A DNA stretch of 64,000 bases from a virus. The stretch is taken from positions 1-64,000 of the IMG/VR virus record IMGVR_UViG_3300009285_004753. One strand, written 5' to 3'. Of this stretch, positions 25,005 through 32,166 are shown piece by piece. Both the position numbers and the translations under genes were made by a program. The notes beneath the pieces are model-generated. The model was not told the DNA's origin, made no database searches, and was given only the letters and a program-made list of their open reading frames with translations. Position 1 is the stretch's first letter. Every line of letters starts with the position of its first letter.

Positions 25005-25889
25005 CTATGCCTGTGTCAGTTGTGTGACATACGCTCTATGCACGGCTGCAGCACGGAAGAATGTGCTCTCCCGCCCGGAGCGCCAAACTTCCAACTGCTG
25101 CGTCGGTTCTACTTTCTTGGGATTCGCATACTCAGGATACGCACTGAGTTCATGCATGAACCAAGAACGGAGGTTATCTGTGTCAAACGTCTTGACAGTC
25201 ACTTCGGCCGCAGCGCCGGGGAACCCAGACTCGATGTACACCTTCAGAAGCCCGGCATACACGCGCAGCCATCGAGTTCGGCTCACGACGCGGACAGTCC
25301 GTCTTGTCCGCCACCAAATAGCCCCCGCTTCGTCGGGCGAATGCCGCACCTCAGCGTGCCCGACGTTCGGCACTAGCGCCCGCGGGTCACACCACGCGTA
25401 CCCGACACTATTCACCGAACAACGCGCCCCGACAAACGACTGGTGAGAGCCGGAGTCTTTCAGCATGTGATCGATAATCCCGATCGTGTGGCACACAAAC
25501 CGGATCTCAGCATTCGCCGGGTCAGGGCCGCAACGTTCGACCAGCCACCGCAGATGCCCCAAGCGCTCTGTCAACAACTGAAGACCCCAAGCCGGCAATT
25601 CCTGCACGACCAAGTCCCCGCTATCCGACGGCGGGAAATGGAAGGGTACCCATACGCTCGCTGTCTTATGCTCGGGAGCCTCCCAGTACGCGTAATCCTG
25701 CGTCGGGGCCAACGACACATACCTGCACGGCAGCGCAGCCCGTGTAAGGCATACGACCGGCGGTACCAGGCCCGGCAGATAATCATCGACCGCCTGCGAA
25801 GCCCAAGCGATCTCCGCAATCAACGGCTCAGGAATGCCCGCCTTACGACAGACCCAAATCGTCCCGAGGTAGTGATCAGGGAACTGCAT
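25005..25889 (-). CDS. Hypothetical protein, 294 aa
   Basis: Not recognised. Mixed alpha/beta sequence with many tryptophans. HHH- or CHT-type catalytic clusters are not obvious, although FVCHTIGIIDHMLKDSGSHQ and a later basic RRTVRVVSRTRWLRV are notable. It begins at the last base of the upstream UvsY-like gene and precedes SSB, so it belongs to the replication-recombination unit. Confidence 0.6.
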   Translation of the reverse strand: MQFPDHYLGTIWVCRKAGIPEPLIAEIAWASQAVDDYLPGLVPPVVCLTRAALPCRYVSLAPTQDYAYWEAPEHKTASVWVPFHFPPSDSGDLVVQELPAWGLQLLTERLGHLRWLVERCGPDPANAEIRFVCHTIGIIDHMLKDSGSHQSFVGARCSVNSVGYAWCDPRALVPNVGHAEVRHSPDEAGAIWWRTRRTVRVVSRTRWLRVYAGLLKVYIESGFPGAAAEVTVKTFDTDNLRSWFMHELSAYPEYANPKKVEPTQQLEVWRSGRESTFFRAAAVHRAYVTQLTQA

Positions 25890-26365
25890 CAGACCCCGCC
25901 CTCTCGCCGTCTATTGCGACTGATCTCGATCAGGAAATCCTTACGATCAGTCAACAGATTCCGGACAGACCACGCTGCGTTCTTCACCGCCTCCAACTGG
26001 ATCATCTGCCACTCCCAAGAGTCGGCATCGGCACGATCAGCAGCAGCGGACTTCACCTCGTCATTTGAAATCCGCGACCCGGCGGAGCTATACTCCTTCC
26101 GCATCGCCCGAGCATACTGCCGCTCCGACTTCTTGGCGCTGTACTCAATCTGGCGCAGTTTCGTTCCGGCTTCGTTCAGGACGGCACACACGCCCGCGAA
26201 TGCCTCGCCGTGGTGCACGAACTCAAACGAGTCCATCTGCGTAGAATAGCCGCAGCACAGGACGGCGTACAAATGGTCGAACAATTGTGGGTGGGGATGA
26301 ACACCCACCTGCACCGCCCCGTCGAGCAACTGGTTGATCAGGATTTCCTGCGCCGTCTGCGACAT
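25889..26365 (-). CDS. Helical protein, possible UvsY-type recombination mediator
   Basis: An N-terminal helix is followed by the charged segment YSAKKSERQYARAMRKEYSS and then KSAAADRADADSWEWQMIQL, VKNAAWSVRNLLTDRKDFLI. Phage recombination mediators of UvsY type show this all-helical, late-acidic pattern, and the gene sits beside SSB and RecA genes. The sequence evidence alone is weak. I chose the ATG after GGGGGGCGTG. A GTG one codon upstream is possible. Confidence 0.4.
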   Translation of the reverse strand: MSQTAQEILINQLLDGAVQVGVHPHPQLFDHLYAVLCCGYSTQMDSFEFVHHGEAFAGVCAVLNEAGTKLRQIEYSAKKSERQYARAMRKEYSSAGSRISNDEVKSAAADRADADSWEWQMIQLEAVKNAAWSVRNLLTDRKDFLIEISRNRRREGGV

Positions 26366-26379
26366 CACGCCCCCCTACA

Positions 26380-26400
26380 ACCGCACATATACCACTACAT
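26380..26400 (-). promoter_or_regulatory. GGTATA-type promoter upstream of the UvsY-like gene
   Basis: Minus strand AGTGGTATATGTGCGG with its hexamer at 26388-26393, 22 bases from the ATG. It starts immediately after the polymerase stop codon and would drive the recombination operon. Confidence 0.55.
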
Positions 26401-29178
26401 CGAAGTAAACTGCACCTGCGCACAGAGAGAGCCATCAGGAAGCGCCGCTGTCTGCACCTGTCGGAATGTCTCCCACGCTGACACTACAGCGCATACGGCA
26501 TCCACCTTTTCGGCCGGACCAGTCAACGTCATGGTAAGGTTCGGGAAATCGAACTCAGCCGGAACCAACTTGCCCCAACTGACACCGACCTCCGGGTCCG
26601 CCTTCAACGGGCACACAATCCACGGCCAACGAATCGGAGGCATTATCTGCATCTCGCGGATTGCCAGCTTCGCGGCGTACAGCAGTTCATCGGGCGCGAC
26701 GGACGATAGAACCGAGTCATGGATGAAGCCGAACAAGTACGATTTGAGTTCTGCCGTTTGCATTTCCCGCCACATGTGGATGATCGCATCAGCGGTAATA
26801 TCGGACGCCGTACCCTGCACGGGAGAATTGACCGCGATCCGCGCCGCTTTAGCGGCCTCTTTCTTGTTATCGCTGTACACCGTCGGCACAGGCCGTCGTC
26901 GGCCGGTGGACAAGTTATAGACGTACCCGTGTTTACGAAGAAACGCAGTCATCAGATCGATGTACGTGCGGATGCCGGGGAACTCGGTGAAGATCGAGTC
27001 TATCAACGATTGCGCCTCCGATTCCGTGATCTGAAGCACAATAGCGATAGCGTAAGCCGACCGCCCGTAAATCAGGCCGAATACCACGGTTTTCGTGATC
27101 CGCCGTTGTTCCTTCGTGACAATTTCAGGCGCGACGTGAAAGAGCCTAGCCGCTGTCATCCGGTGAATATCAGCACCAGACGCGAATGAGGCCAACAAGT
27201 ATTGATCGCCCGAAAGACAGGCCAACACCCGCAACTCACACTGGCTCTGGTCCACACTCAAGATCAGACCGAGGGGAGCGTCAGGCACAAAAGCGTCCTT
27301 CACACCGTACTTCGCTGGAAGCGTGTGCAACGACGGTTCACTCGCTGCCGTCCGACCTGATGCAGTACACCCGATCCAATACGTCGTGTGCACACACCCG
27401 TCTGACCCGATATGTCCGGGAAGCGGCTTCAAGTACATCTTGTAGATCTGGTTCTCATGGGCGTACTCGCCGTACCGCCCTAGAAACTCCACAGCCGCCT
27501 GCCAGATGTCCTGGTTTGGTGAACCGTCTCGCGTACGCGCGATGCAGTACAACAGGGCGTGCTCGCGGTACTTGGCTGCAGCGGAGTAGCTGGTCTCTTC
27601 GCCGCCGTCCTTTGTCTGCCGCGTCTTGATCGCATCCTCGTGTGGCGGAATCTGCAACACCTCGTAGAGCAGGAAGCGCAAGTCTCCCGACGCAGCGGGG
27701 CGAAACTTGGCCGGCCGTTTCTTCGTCACCAACCCGCGCTGCTCCAAGTGCGCAGCGAACATAGCAGCAAGCGGCGTGCTGTTGAACCAAATCTCGAAAT
27801 CGTCCAGAGCGCGGCGAAAAGTCAGCAATGAGGCGTCCAACACAGTGCGGTCTACCCGCACGCCGCGAAGCTCCATGTCCGACATCGGCAGGATTTGATC
27901 CAGCACCAACGCGCGGTAACCCGGCAACGTGCCTTGCTCCACCAACCGCCGCTCCATGACACCAGTCAATTGCCACGTCTTGTCAGCATCCCCGCACGCA
28001 TAGTCCACTAACGTCTGCACGGGCACCTGCTCCAACTGAGCGTACCCTTTCAGTTTACGGAGTGCCGCTTTCATCTCGTGCTTATGTGCAAACTGGCGTA
28101 GATGGATTGCAGCCAAACTCTCCAAGTCATGCGGCGTCGTATCCCCGTCCAACCAGTACGACGACAACAGCGTATCGTGTTGAATGTGCCGCACCTCAAT
28201 CCCAGCGAGACACAAGATCTTCAGATCGAACTTCAGATTCTGGTTTGACACAGGAACATCAGTTAACAGCTTGTTCATCAATGATCGGACAGTGTCCCGC
28301 CATGCCGGAGAACAGCCTGGAATAGCGGCATGATCCCAAGGGACGAACACGGCCTTACCCGGCCCCCACGACAGCCCGAACCCGACCATCCGGTCTTCGA
28401 GCCCCAGACCAAGACCCTCGATGTCGATCACCACGTACCCTACGGTACCGAACAAAAACTGTTCGCGCAGAGTATCGACCAACTCCGACAATACCTCCGT
28501 TCCCCGGTAACCTGGTTCGATCATCGTGTAGTGCATCTCAGCGGCGCCCCCATCCGCCAACTCTCGGGCACGGATTAGATCAGCCAGAGCGATTGATGCG
28601 TACTGCTGTTTTTTCTTCTCGTCTTGCCCGTACAGCGTTGCTGCCGGGTGATACGTTGCCAGTACGGGTACTGCCGGTACTTGCGGACCGACCTGCATCA
28701 AATACGCGTTACCCGGCTCCAACGACAGTACGTGCTGCCAGTCCAGTGTGAAGTTCCGCTCCCTCGCTGTATGAACAGCCTTCAGCCCCGTGAAGTAATG
28801 GATCGCTGTCTCGCCCACGGCGACAATGACTTTCGGCTTAATCCGCACTAGGTCTTCCCACAGTTGCTCGTGGCACCGCAGGATGGCATCTTGCGGCGGC
28901 TTAGCAATGTGCTTGATCTGTTGGCCTGGCCGCTGCACATAGCCGGGAAAACACCGGATGACATTAGTAATCCAAGCGCGCTGGTGCAAGCCAGCCTGCT
29001 GCAACCACGCATCTAACCGCTCTCCAGCTTTCCCGACGAACACACGGCCGACCCTGTTCTCCGACGGACCAGGCGCCTCACCGACGATCAACACATCAGC
29101 AGCGTCCGGTCCACGGGCAGAGCAAGCCCGCGCTGTCTGAGCCAACGGACACCCGTAACACCTGCAACGATCAGACAT
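26395..29178 (-). CDS. Uracil-DNA glycosylase - family A DNA polymerase fusion
   Basis: Residues 1-205 match family-4-type UDGs: cysteines C7, C10, C76 and C102 for an iron-sulfur cluster, GEAPGPSENRVG (33-44) and TYHPAATL (175-182). Residues 245-410 are a 3'-5' exonuclease (IDIEG with D252/E254, NQNLKFDLK, YACGDADKT). The polymerase follows: motif A VDQSQCELR (D643), motif B RRITKTVVFGLIYG (692-705) and motif C HDS (820-822), where most PolA enzymes have HDE. The replicative polymerase of SPO1-like phages also carries a UDG-like domain, so the architecture has a precedent. It would replicate phage DNA with the primase, DnaB and SSB encoded here. Confidence 0.92.
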   Translation of the reverse strand: MSDRCRCYGCPLAQTARACSARGPDAADVLIVGEAPGPSENRVGRVFVGKAGERLDAWLQQAGLHQRAWITNVIRCFPGYVQRPGQQIKHIAKPPQDAILRCHEQLWEDLVRIKPKVIVAVGETAIHYFTGLKAVHTARERNFTLDWQHVLSLEPGNAYLMQVGPQVPAVPVLATYHPAATLYGQDEKKKQQYASIALADLIRARELADGGAAEMHYTMIEPGYRGTEVLSELVDTLREQFLFGTVGYVVIDIEGLGLGLEDRMVGFGLSWGPGKAVFVPWDHAAIPGCSPAWRDTVRSLMNKLLTDVPVSNQNLKFDLKILCLAGIEVRHIQHDTLLSSYWLDGDTTPHDLESLAAIHLRQFAHKHEMKAALRKLKGYAQLEQVPVQTLVDYACGDADKTWQLTGVMERRLVEQGTLPGYRALVLDQILPMSDMELRGVRVDRTVLDASLLTFRRALDDFEIWFNSTPLAAMFAAHLEQRGLVTKKRPAKFRPAASGDLRFLLYEVLQIPPHEDAIKTRQTKDGGEETSYSAAAKYREHALLYCIARTRDGSPNQDIWQAAVEFLGRYGEYAHENQIYKMYLKPLPGHIGSDGCVHTTYWIGCTASGRTAASEPSLHTLPAKYGVKDAFVPDAPLGLILSVDQSQCELRVLACLSGDQYLLASFASGADIHRMTAARLFHVAPEIVTKEQRRITKTVVFGLIYGRSAYAIAIVLQITESEAQSLIDSIFTEFPGIRTYIDLMTAFLRKHGYVYNLSTGRRRPVPTVYSDNKKEAAKAARIAVNSPVQGTASDITADAIIHMWREMQTAELKSYLFGFIHDSVLSSVAPDELLYAAKLAIREMQIMPPIRWPWIVCPLKADPEVGVSWGKLVPAEFDFPNLTMTLTGPAEKVDAVCAVVSAWETFRQVQTAALPDGSLCAQVQFTSM

Positions 29179-29809
29179 CAGTTCTCCACGTCAGCCCGAC
29201 CAGCTTTCCATTCACGATTTCCACCGTAGCGGGGCGCTCGCACAGAATCACCGTGCCGGGCATGATCCACATGGCGAAGCACGCACCCGCTATCTCCTGG
29301 TGCAGCCGGAGCTTTTCCGCAGCCTCCGGCGCGTACTCCACCAGCCGCGCCCCGTACCCGTAGAATGCCAGCCATCCCGAGTCCCAGAGCGAGGCCCAGA
29401 GCGAGTCACTGAGCGAGGCCCAGAGCGAGGCCCAGAGCGAGTCACTGAGCGAGTCACTGAGCGAGGCCCAGAGCGAGGCCCTGAGCGAGGCCCTGAGCGA
29501 GGCCCAGAGCGAGTCACTGAGCGAGGCCCAGAGCGAGTCACTGAGCGAGGCCCAGAGCGAGTCACTGAGCGAGGCCCTGAGCGAGTCACTGAGCGAGGCC
29601 CTGAGCGAGGCGCATTCCGCCGCCCCCGCCTGCGGCGTCAGCACCCACACCACGCCATCAACTTTGACCCCCGCGATCCTGGTCAGCTTGCGGACGGTGG
29701 CCTCCGCCCGAGGCCGGTCCGCGGGCTCCGTGCTCGTCGCCGCGCGAAATGCCGCGGCGCGGTACTCGATCAGTGCCTGCTCCTGTTCCGCTGTCAGTTT
29801 GTTTATCAT
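29171..29809 (-). CDS. DUF6745-like protein with tetrapeptide minisatellite
   Basis: A helical N-terminus (EQEQALIEYRAAAFRAATST) leads into about 20 tetrapeptides of the form S-L-x-x (SLWA, SLSD, SLRA). The C-terminal domain reads WLAFYGYGARLVEY, EKLRLHQEIAGACF and VILCERPATVEIVNGKLVGL. This repeat-plus-ERP layout matches proteins I know as DUF6745 in actinobacteria, planctomycetes and phages, with no known role. It overlaps the polymerase start by 8 bases. Confidence 0.6.
   Translation of the reverse strand: MINKLTAEQEQALIEYRAAAFRAATSTEPADRPRAEATVRKLTRIAGVKVDGVVWVLTPQAGAAECASLRASLSDSLRASLSDSLWASLSDSLWASLSDSLWASLRASLRASLWASLSDSLSDSLWASLWASLSDSLWASLWDSGWLAFYGYGARLVEYAPEAAEKLRLHQEIAGACFAMWIMPGTVILCERPATVEIVNGKLVGLTWRTDV
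29379..29610 (-). repeat. 12-bp tandem minisatellite
   Basis: About 19 units, each ending in GAGCGAG on the plus strand, drawn from three 12-base variants (TCACTGAGCGAG, GCCCAGAGCGAG, GCCCTGAGCGAG) in an irregular order. The reading frame stays open on both strands. Copy-number changes would preserve the frame. Confidence 0.92.
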
Positions 29810-29824
29810 CGTACCCCCCGAGTA

Positions 29825-30391
29825 TCACTCCACCACTTCACCGATCTGTCCCTCCACATGCGGACAGACGGCAGCAGCCAGGTCCAGCCGGACGTTACCT
29901 CCGCTATTCTTCAGGGCCAGAAGTGCCCCACGGCCGTCCGCCAACAAGACGATCGCCCCGTCGTCAAGAATGAGCATGTAGTCTACCGCTACTTTACCAA
30001 CATAACCCAGTGCCACGAACTGCACGTCACCCGCCGGCGTCAGCGCCCACACCACACCGGGTTTCAGCGTGATGCTGCGAAGATCCGTAGCAGGAAACAC
30101 AGACACCCGCGTGGACAACGGCGCACGCAGAACTACCAGAGCGCTGTTGCTGGATATTCTGCCCGGAGGCGTCAAAGACACCAAGTGCGACGGAGTATAA
30201 AAAACCGAACATGCCAGTATGCGCCCATCAGTAGTCATTACGTTTTGATGCACCGGCACATACCACGTGAACCCGGCCGTACCGTCTTTCCGCCCGAGCA
30301 CTACAGCGAATTTATCACAGTCGGCACACGAAACAACTGTACCGGGCACGCCCGGCTGAACACCCTGTGCGTCAACGGACCAAGTCTTCAT
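29825..30391 (-). CDS. Hypothetical beta-rich protein, 188 aa
   Basis: Not recognised. Mostly beta strands (FAVVLGRKDGTAGFTWYVPV, VSLTPPGRISSNSALVVLRA, VDYMLILDDGAIVLLAD). It starts 20 bases behind a GGTATA element that lies inside the upstream sigma-like gene, with an AGGAGGG ribosome site. Confidence 0.55.
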   Translation of the reverse strand: MKTWSVDAQGVQPGVPGTVVSCADCDKFAVVLGRKDGTAGFTWYVPVHQNVMTTDGRILACSVFYTPSHLVSLTPPGRISSNSALVVLRAPLSTRVSVFPATDLRSITLKPGVVWALTPAGDVQFVALGYVGKVAVDYMLILDDGAIVLLADGRGALLALKNSGGNVRLDLAAAVCPHVEGQIGEVVE

Positions 30392-30959
30392 CGCCGCCCT
30401 CCTGCACTACATATACCAAAGCGGCGGCAATCTGCCGAAACGCGATATTCACCCTGTACTGCGACACACGCAGCCGACGAGCCACCAGTGCAGCCGACAG
30501 CAATGACGTTCTATGCGCACCAGCGGCACGCTCCTCGTCTGTCACCTCGGGCCGCAAAAGATGAACGTCCAGCACAGCCAGAGCCAGAGGGTGAGGCTGC
30601 AGCCTGCGACGCAGAGCGCGAAACACACGCGCTACCCGCCACCGCCGTTCGGCGGCGTCCCATTCTTCATCCGGCCCCATGCCAGATGCCGGGGGACCGC
30701 CGCCCTCGTCTGCCGCAAGCGGCGTGTCTACCCGCGGGTCACGGGCAGGCCACAACCGGTACCGCAGTACCCGCGTCATCCGCCTGTCTGCCACCGTAGT
30801 CTTCAGCCGAGACAAACCGTCACCATCAAGACCGGGGCAACGCTGCAACACCTCCGACACCGCCAGCGCAGCTTCCTGCTCCAGATCAGCCGGTTCCAGA
30901 TCGTGCACGGAAGGAAAACGTGCAAGCCTACTCCGCGCCATTGCCGAATACGAATACAT
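30372..30959 (-). CDS. Sigma-factor-like protein with region 2 and region 4 patterns
   Basis: N-terminal ARSRLARFPSVHDLEPADLE, then QEAALAVSEVLQRCPGL, then a basic DRRMTRVLRYRLWPARD follows the order of sigma region 2. The C-terminus (LLSAALVARRLRVSQYRVNI then AFRQIAAAL) fits a region 4-type helix-turn-helix. An acidic, flexible linker joins them. This suggests a phage sigma factor that could read the repeated promoters. The ATG follows GGGGGGGCGGC, 15 bases after the upstream stop. Confidence 0.55.
   Translation of the reverse strand: MYSYSAMARSRLARFPSVHDLEPADLEQEAALAVSEVLQRCPGLDGDGLSRLKTTVADRRMTRVLRYRLWPARDPRVDTPLAADEGGGPPASGMGPDEEWDAAERRWRVARVFRALRRRLQPHPLALAVLDVHLLRPEVTDEERAAGAHRTSLLSAALVARRLRVSQYRVNIAFRQIAAALVYVVQEGGDEDLVR
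30405..30430 (-). promoter_or_regulatory. GGTATA-type promoter inside the third sigma-like gene
   Basis: Minus strand CTTTGGTATATGTAGTG with its hexamer at 30412-30417, 20 bases before the ATG of the 188-aa gene. The downstream bases GTAGTG and a GGAGG site match the element at 32313. Confidence 0.5.
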
Positions 30960-30973
30960 GCCGCCCCCCCTGA

Positions 30974-31357
30974 TCAGAGTTCGATCCCCGCTCGATTGCA
31001 CACGCGCCGCGCTGCTTCCTCAAACCCGAACCACGCCAGCAGGTTCTGATTCTGCTGGTCCAACGCCAGCGGGTCTTCCGAGTCCCACTTCTCAGCGAAC
31101 AACGCTGCTGGACACGACTCTCCGGCGCAAGACAGCAGTTCGGCCAGCATTCGGTTGATCTCCGCCTTGTGCGTCCCGTAAAACAGCACGGTGTCCTCGT
31201 AATAAACCAGAGTGTCCACGATCCCCGACACACAGCCGTCCCGCGCCAAATCGGCAGCAACCGACTGTACGTCGCCGTCCCGTTCCTCCGCCTCTTTCCG
31301 CAGCCACTGAACAACGACATCTTCCAACTTCGTTTCTGCCGTCAATTCGTTCGACAT
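30974..31357 (-). CDS. Conserved phage protein, DUF7222-like, 127 aa
   Basis: The pattern of a helical N-terminus (TKLEDVVVQWLRKEAEERDG), a middle IVDTLVYYEDTVLFYGTHKA and a closing NQNLLAWFGFEEAARRV is familiar from small phage and bacterial proteins I believe are classed as DUF7222. No activity is known. The ATG has a GGAGGAAGACG site. Confidence 0.5.
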   Translation of the reverse strand: MSNELTAETKLEDVVVQWLRKEAEERDGDVQSVAADLARDGCVSGIVDTLVYYEDTVLFYGTHKAEINRMLAELLSCAGESCPAALFAEKWDSEDPLALDQQNQNLLAWFGFEEAARRVCNRAGIEL

Positions 31358-31379
31358 CGTCTTCCTCCGATTTCCTGAA

Positions 31380-31589
31380 TTATCCGACCTCGACGACGAG
31401 TACCTTAACGATCCGCACTACGCGGTTGGCATCATCCCAGGCCGCCCCACCAGCTTTCCGGTACTTCCGAATCTGCAGGTTGCAACCCGCCCTGTCCACG
31501 TCAAGGGCAGAAACGTCCAGCCAAGTGTGACCATCATCCTCACACTTCCTGATAGGGACATACGCCGTGATTGAATGAATGAGCGGCAT
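31380..31589 (-). CDS. Hypothetical beta-strand protein, 69 aa
   Basis: Small strand-rich protein (SITAYVPIRKCEDDGHTWLD, NRVVRIVKVLVVEVG). The ATG after GGGGTGAGAAG fits the neighbour spacing, and a longer form would overlap the upstream zinc gene. Not recognised. Confidence 0.5.
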   Translation of the reverse strand: MPLIHSITAYVPIRKCEDDGHTWLDVSALDVDRAGCNLQIRKYRKAGGAAWDDANRVVRIVKVLVVEVG

Positions 31590-31594
31590 TCTTC

Positions 31595-31879
31595 TCACCC
31601 CACCTGCGTCAAAAGACGCGTTTTCGGGTTGAACCAGCCGTGGCGACGACCGACACCGGCGGCCCCCAGGGTCACAAAATCGAAGTAGCACTGTTCGGTC
31701 GGATTCGGATCAGGGTCGAAGAACGGACGGACGATCTCGAACGACTCTCCAAGATAAATGGCGTGAACCGTGTACAGCGCACCACAGCGCGTACACTTGA
31801 CTACGCTCCTCGTCTTCGTACCGTTACCGGGATCAGTCGCCAGCTTACATGCACAGGCAGGGCATCCATCCGTCTTCAT
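31595..31879 (-). CDS. Zinc-ribbon protein, 94 aa
   Basis: Two zinc knuckles (CPACACKL and CTRCGALY) form a ribbon, followed by the conserved segment YFDFVTLGAAGVGRRHGWFN and a closing TRLLTQVG. The combination of a CTRCG knuckle and RRHGWF occurs in a family seen on many plasmids and phages, with unknown function. The start is the ATG 8 bases from GGAGG; the leader duplicates that of the gene near 9.0 kb. Confidence 0.65.
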   Translation of the reverse strand: MKTDGCPACACKLATDPGNGTKTRSVVKCTRCGALYTVHAIYLGESFEIVRPFFDPDPNPTEQCYFDFVTLGAAGVGRRHGWFNPKTRLLTQVG

Positions 31880-31935
31880 CGGCATCGCCTCCGGTTATCA
31901 CCCAGCCCGATTACCATGCAATCAGCGTGCCAGTC
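31874..31935 (-). repeat. Duplicated leader/promoter segment, copy 2
   Basis: Minus strand CTTGACTGGCACGC, TTGCATGGTAATC, TGATAAC and GGAGGCGATGCCGATGAAG, collinear with 9014-9070. In this copy a TTGACT hexamer lies 18 bases from TAATCG, so the shared block could carry a sigma-70-type promoter. Confidence 0.65.
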
Positions 31936-32004
31936 AAGCCCTATTTTTCGTAACCAGCGAGAACCAAAGCAAACTGATTACCCGTAACAGAAGTGAGACA
32001 GCAC
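31936..32004. other. Short intergenic stretch
   Basis: No convincing open frame, tRNA or strong hairpin. The plus strand has GCCCTATTTTTCG and two GTAAC-containing stretches but no recognisable terminator. Confidence 0.4.
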
Positions 32005-32166
32005 CTATTGTGTAGCACGGTGAAACATGCGCCTCAGAATGAGCGTCGCAGAAAACAACACCTGCTCGACCGGAACCGGGGGAGTTTCAGTACTGGCACA
32101 CGCGACTGCAAAACTCTGAGCATCCAATTCCGCACCAACAAACAAGACCCCCGACAACATCGTCAT
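32005..32166 (-). CDS. Small hypothetical protein, 53 aa
   Basis: The start ATG overlaps the methyltransferase stop as ATGA. The product begins MTMLSGVLFVGAELDAQSFA and ends basic. There is no clear ribosome site, so it would rely on coupling. A longer TTG-start version beginning at 32295 is preceded by GGAGG and a GGTATA element, but it runs out of frame through the methyltransferase motif X. The shorter form is the safer call. Confidence 0.35.
   Translation of the reverse strand: MTMLSGVLFVGAELDAQSFAVACASTETPPVPVEQVLFSATLILRRMFHRATQ

Noticed and set aside
29379-29610. 12-bp repeats as a CRISPR or origin iteron array
   Set aside because: No spacers; the units are in frame and translated as tetrapeptides within a protein with conserved flanks.
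29300-30799. 499-codon plus-strand open frame
   Set aside because: Its length is produced by the 12-bp minisatellite, which is open on both strands. The minus-strand genes have ribosome sites and family resemblance.
31886-32004. tRNA or small structured RNA in this gap
   Set aside because: I could not fold a cloverleaf with conserved T-loop bases, and the conserved part is explained by the duplicated leader.
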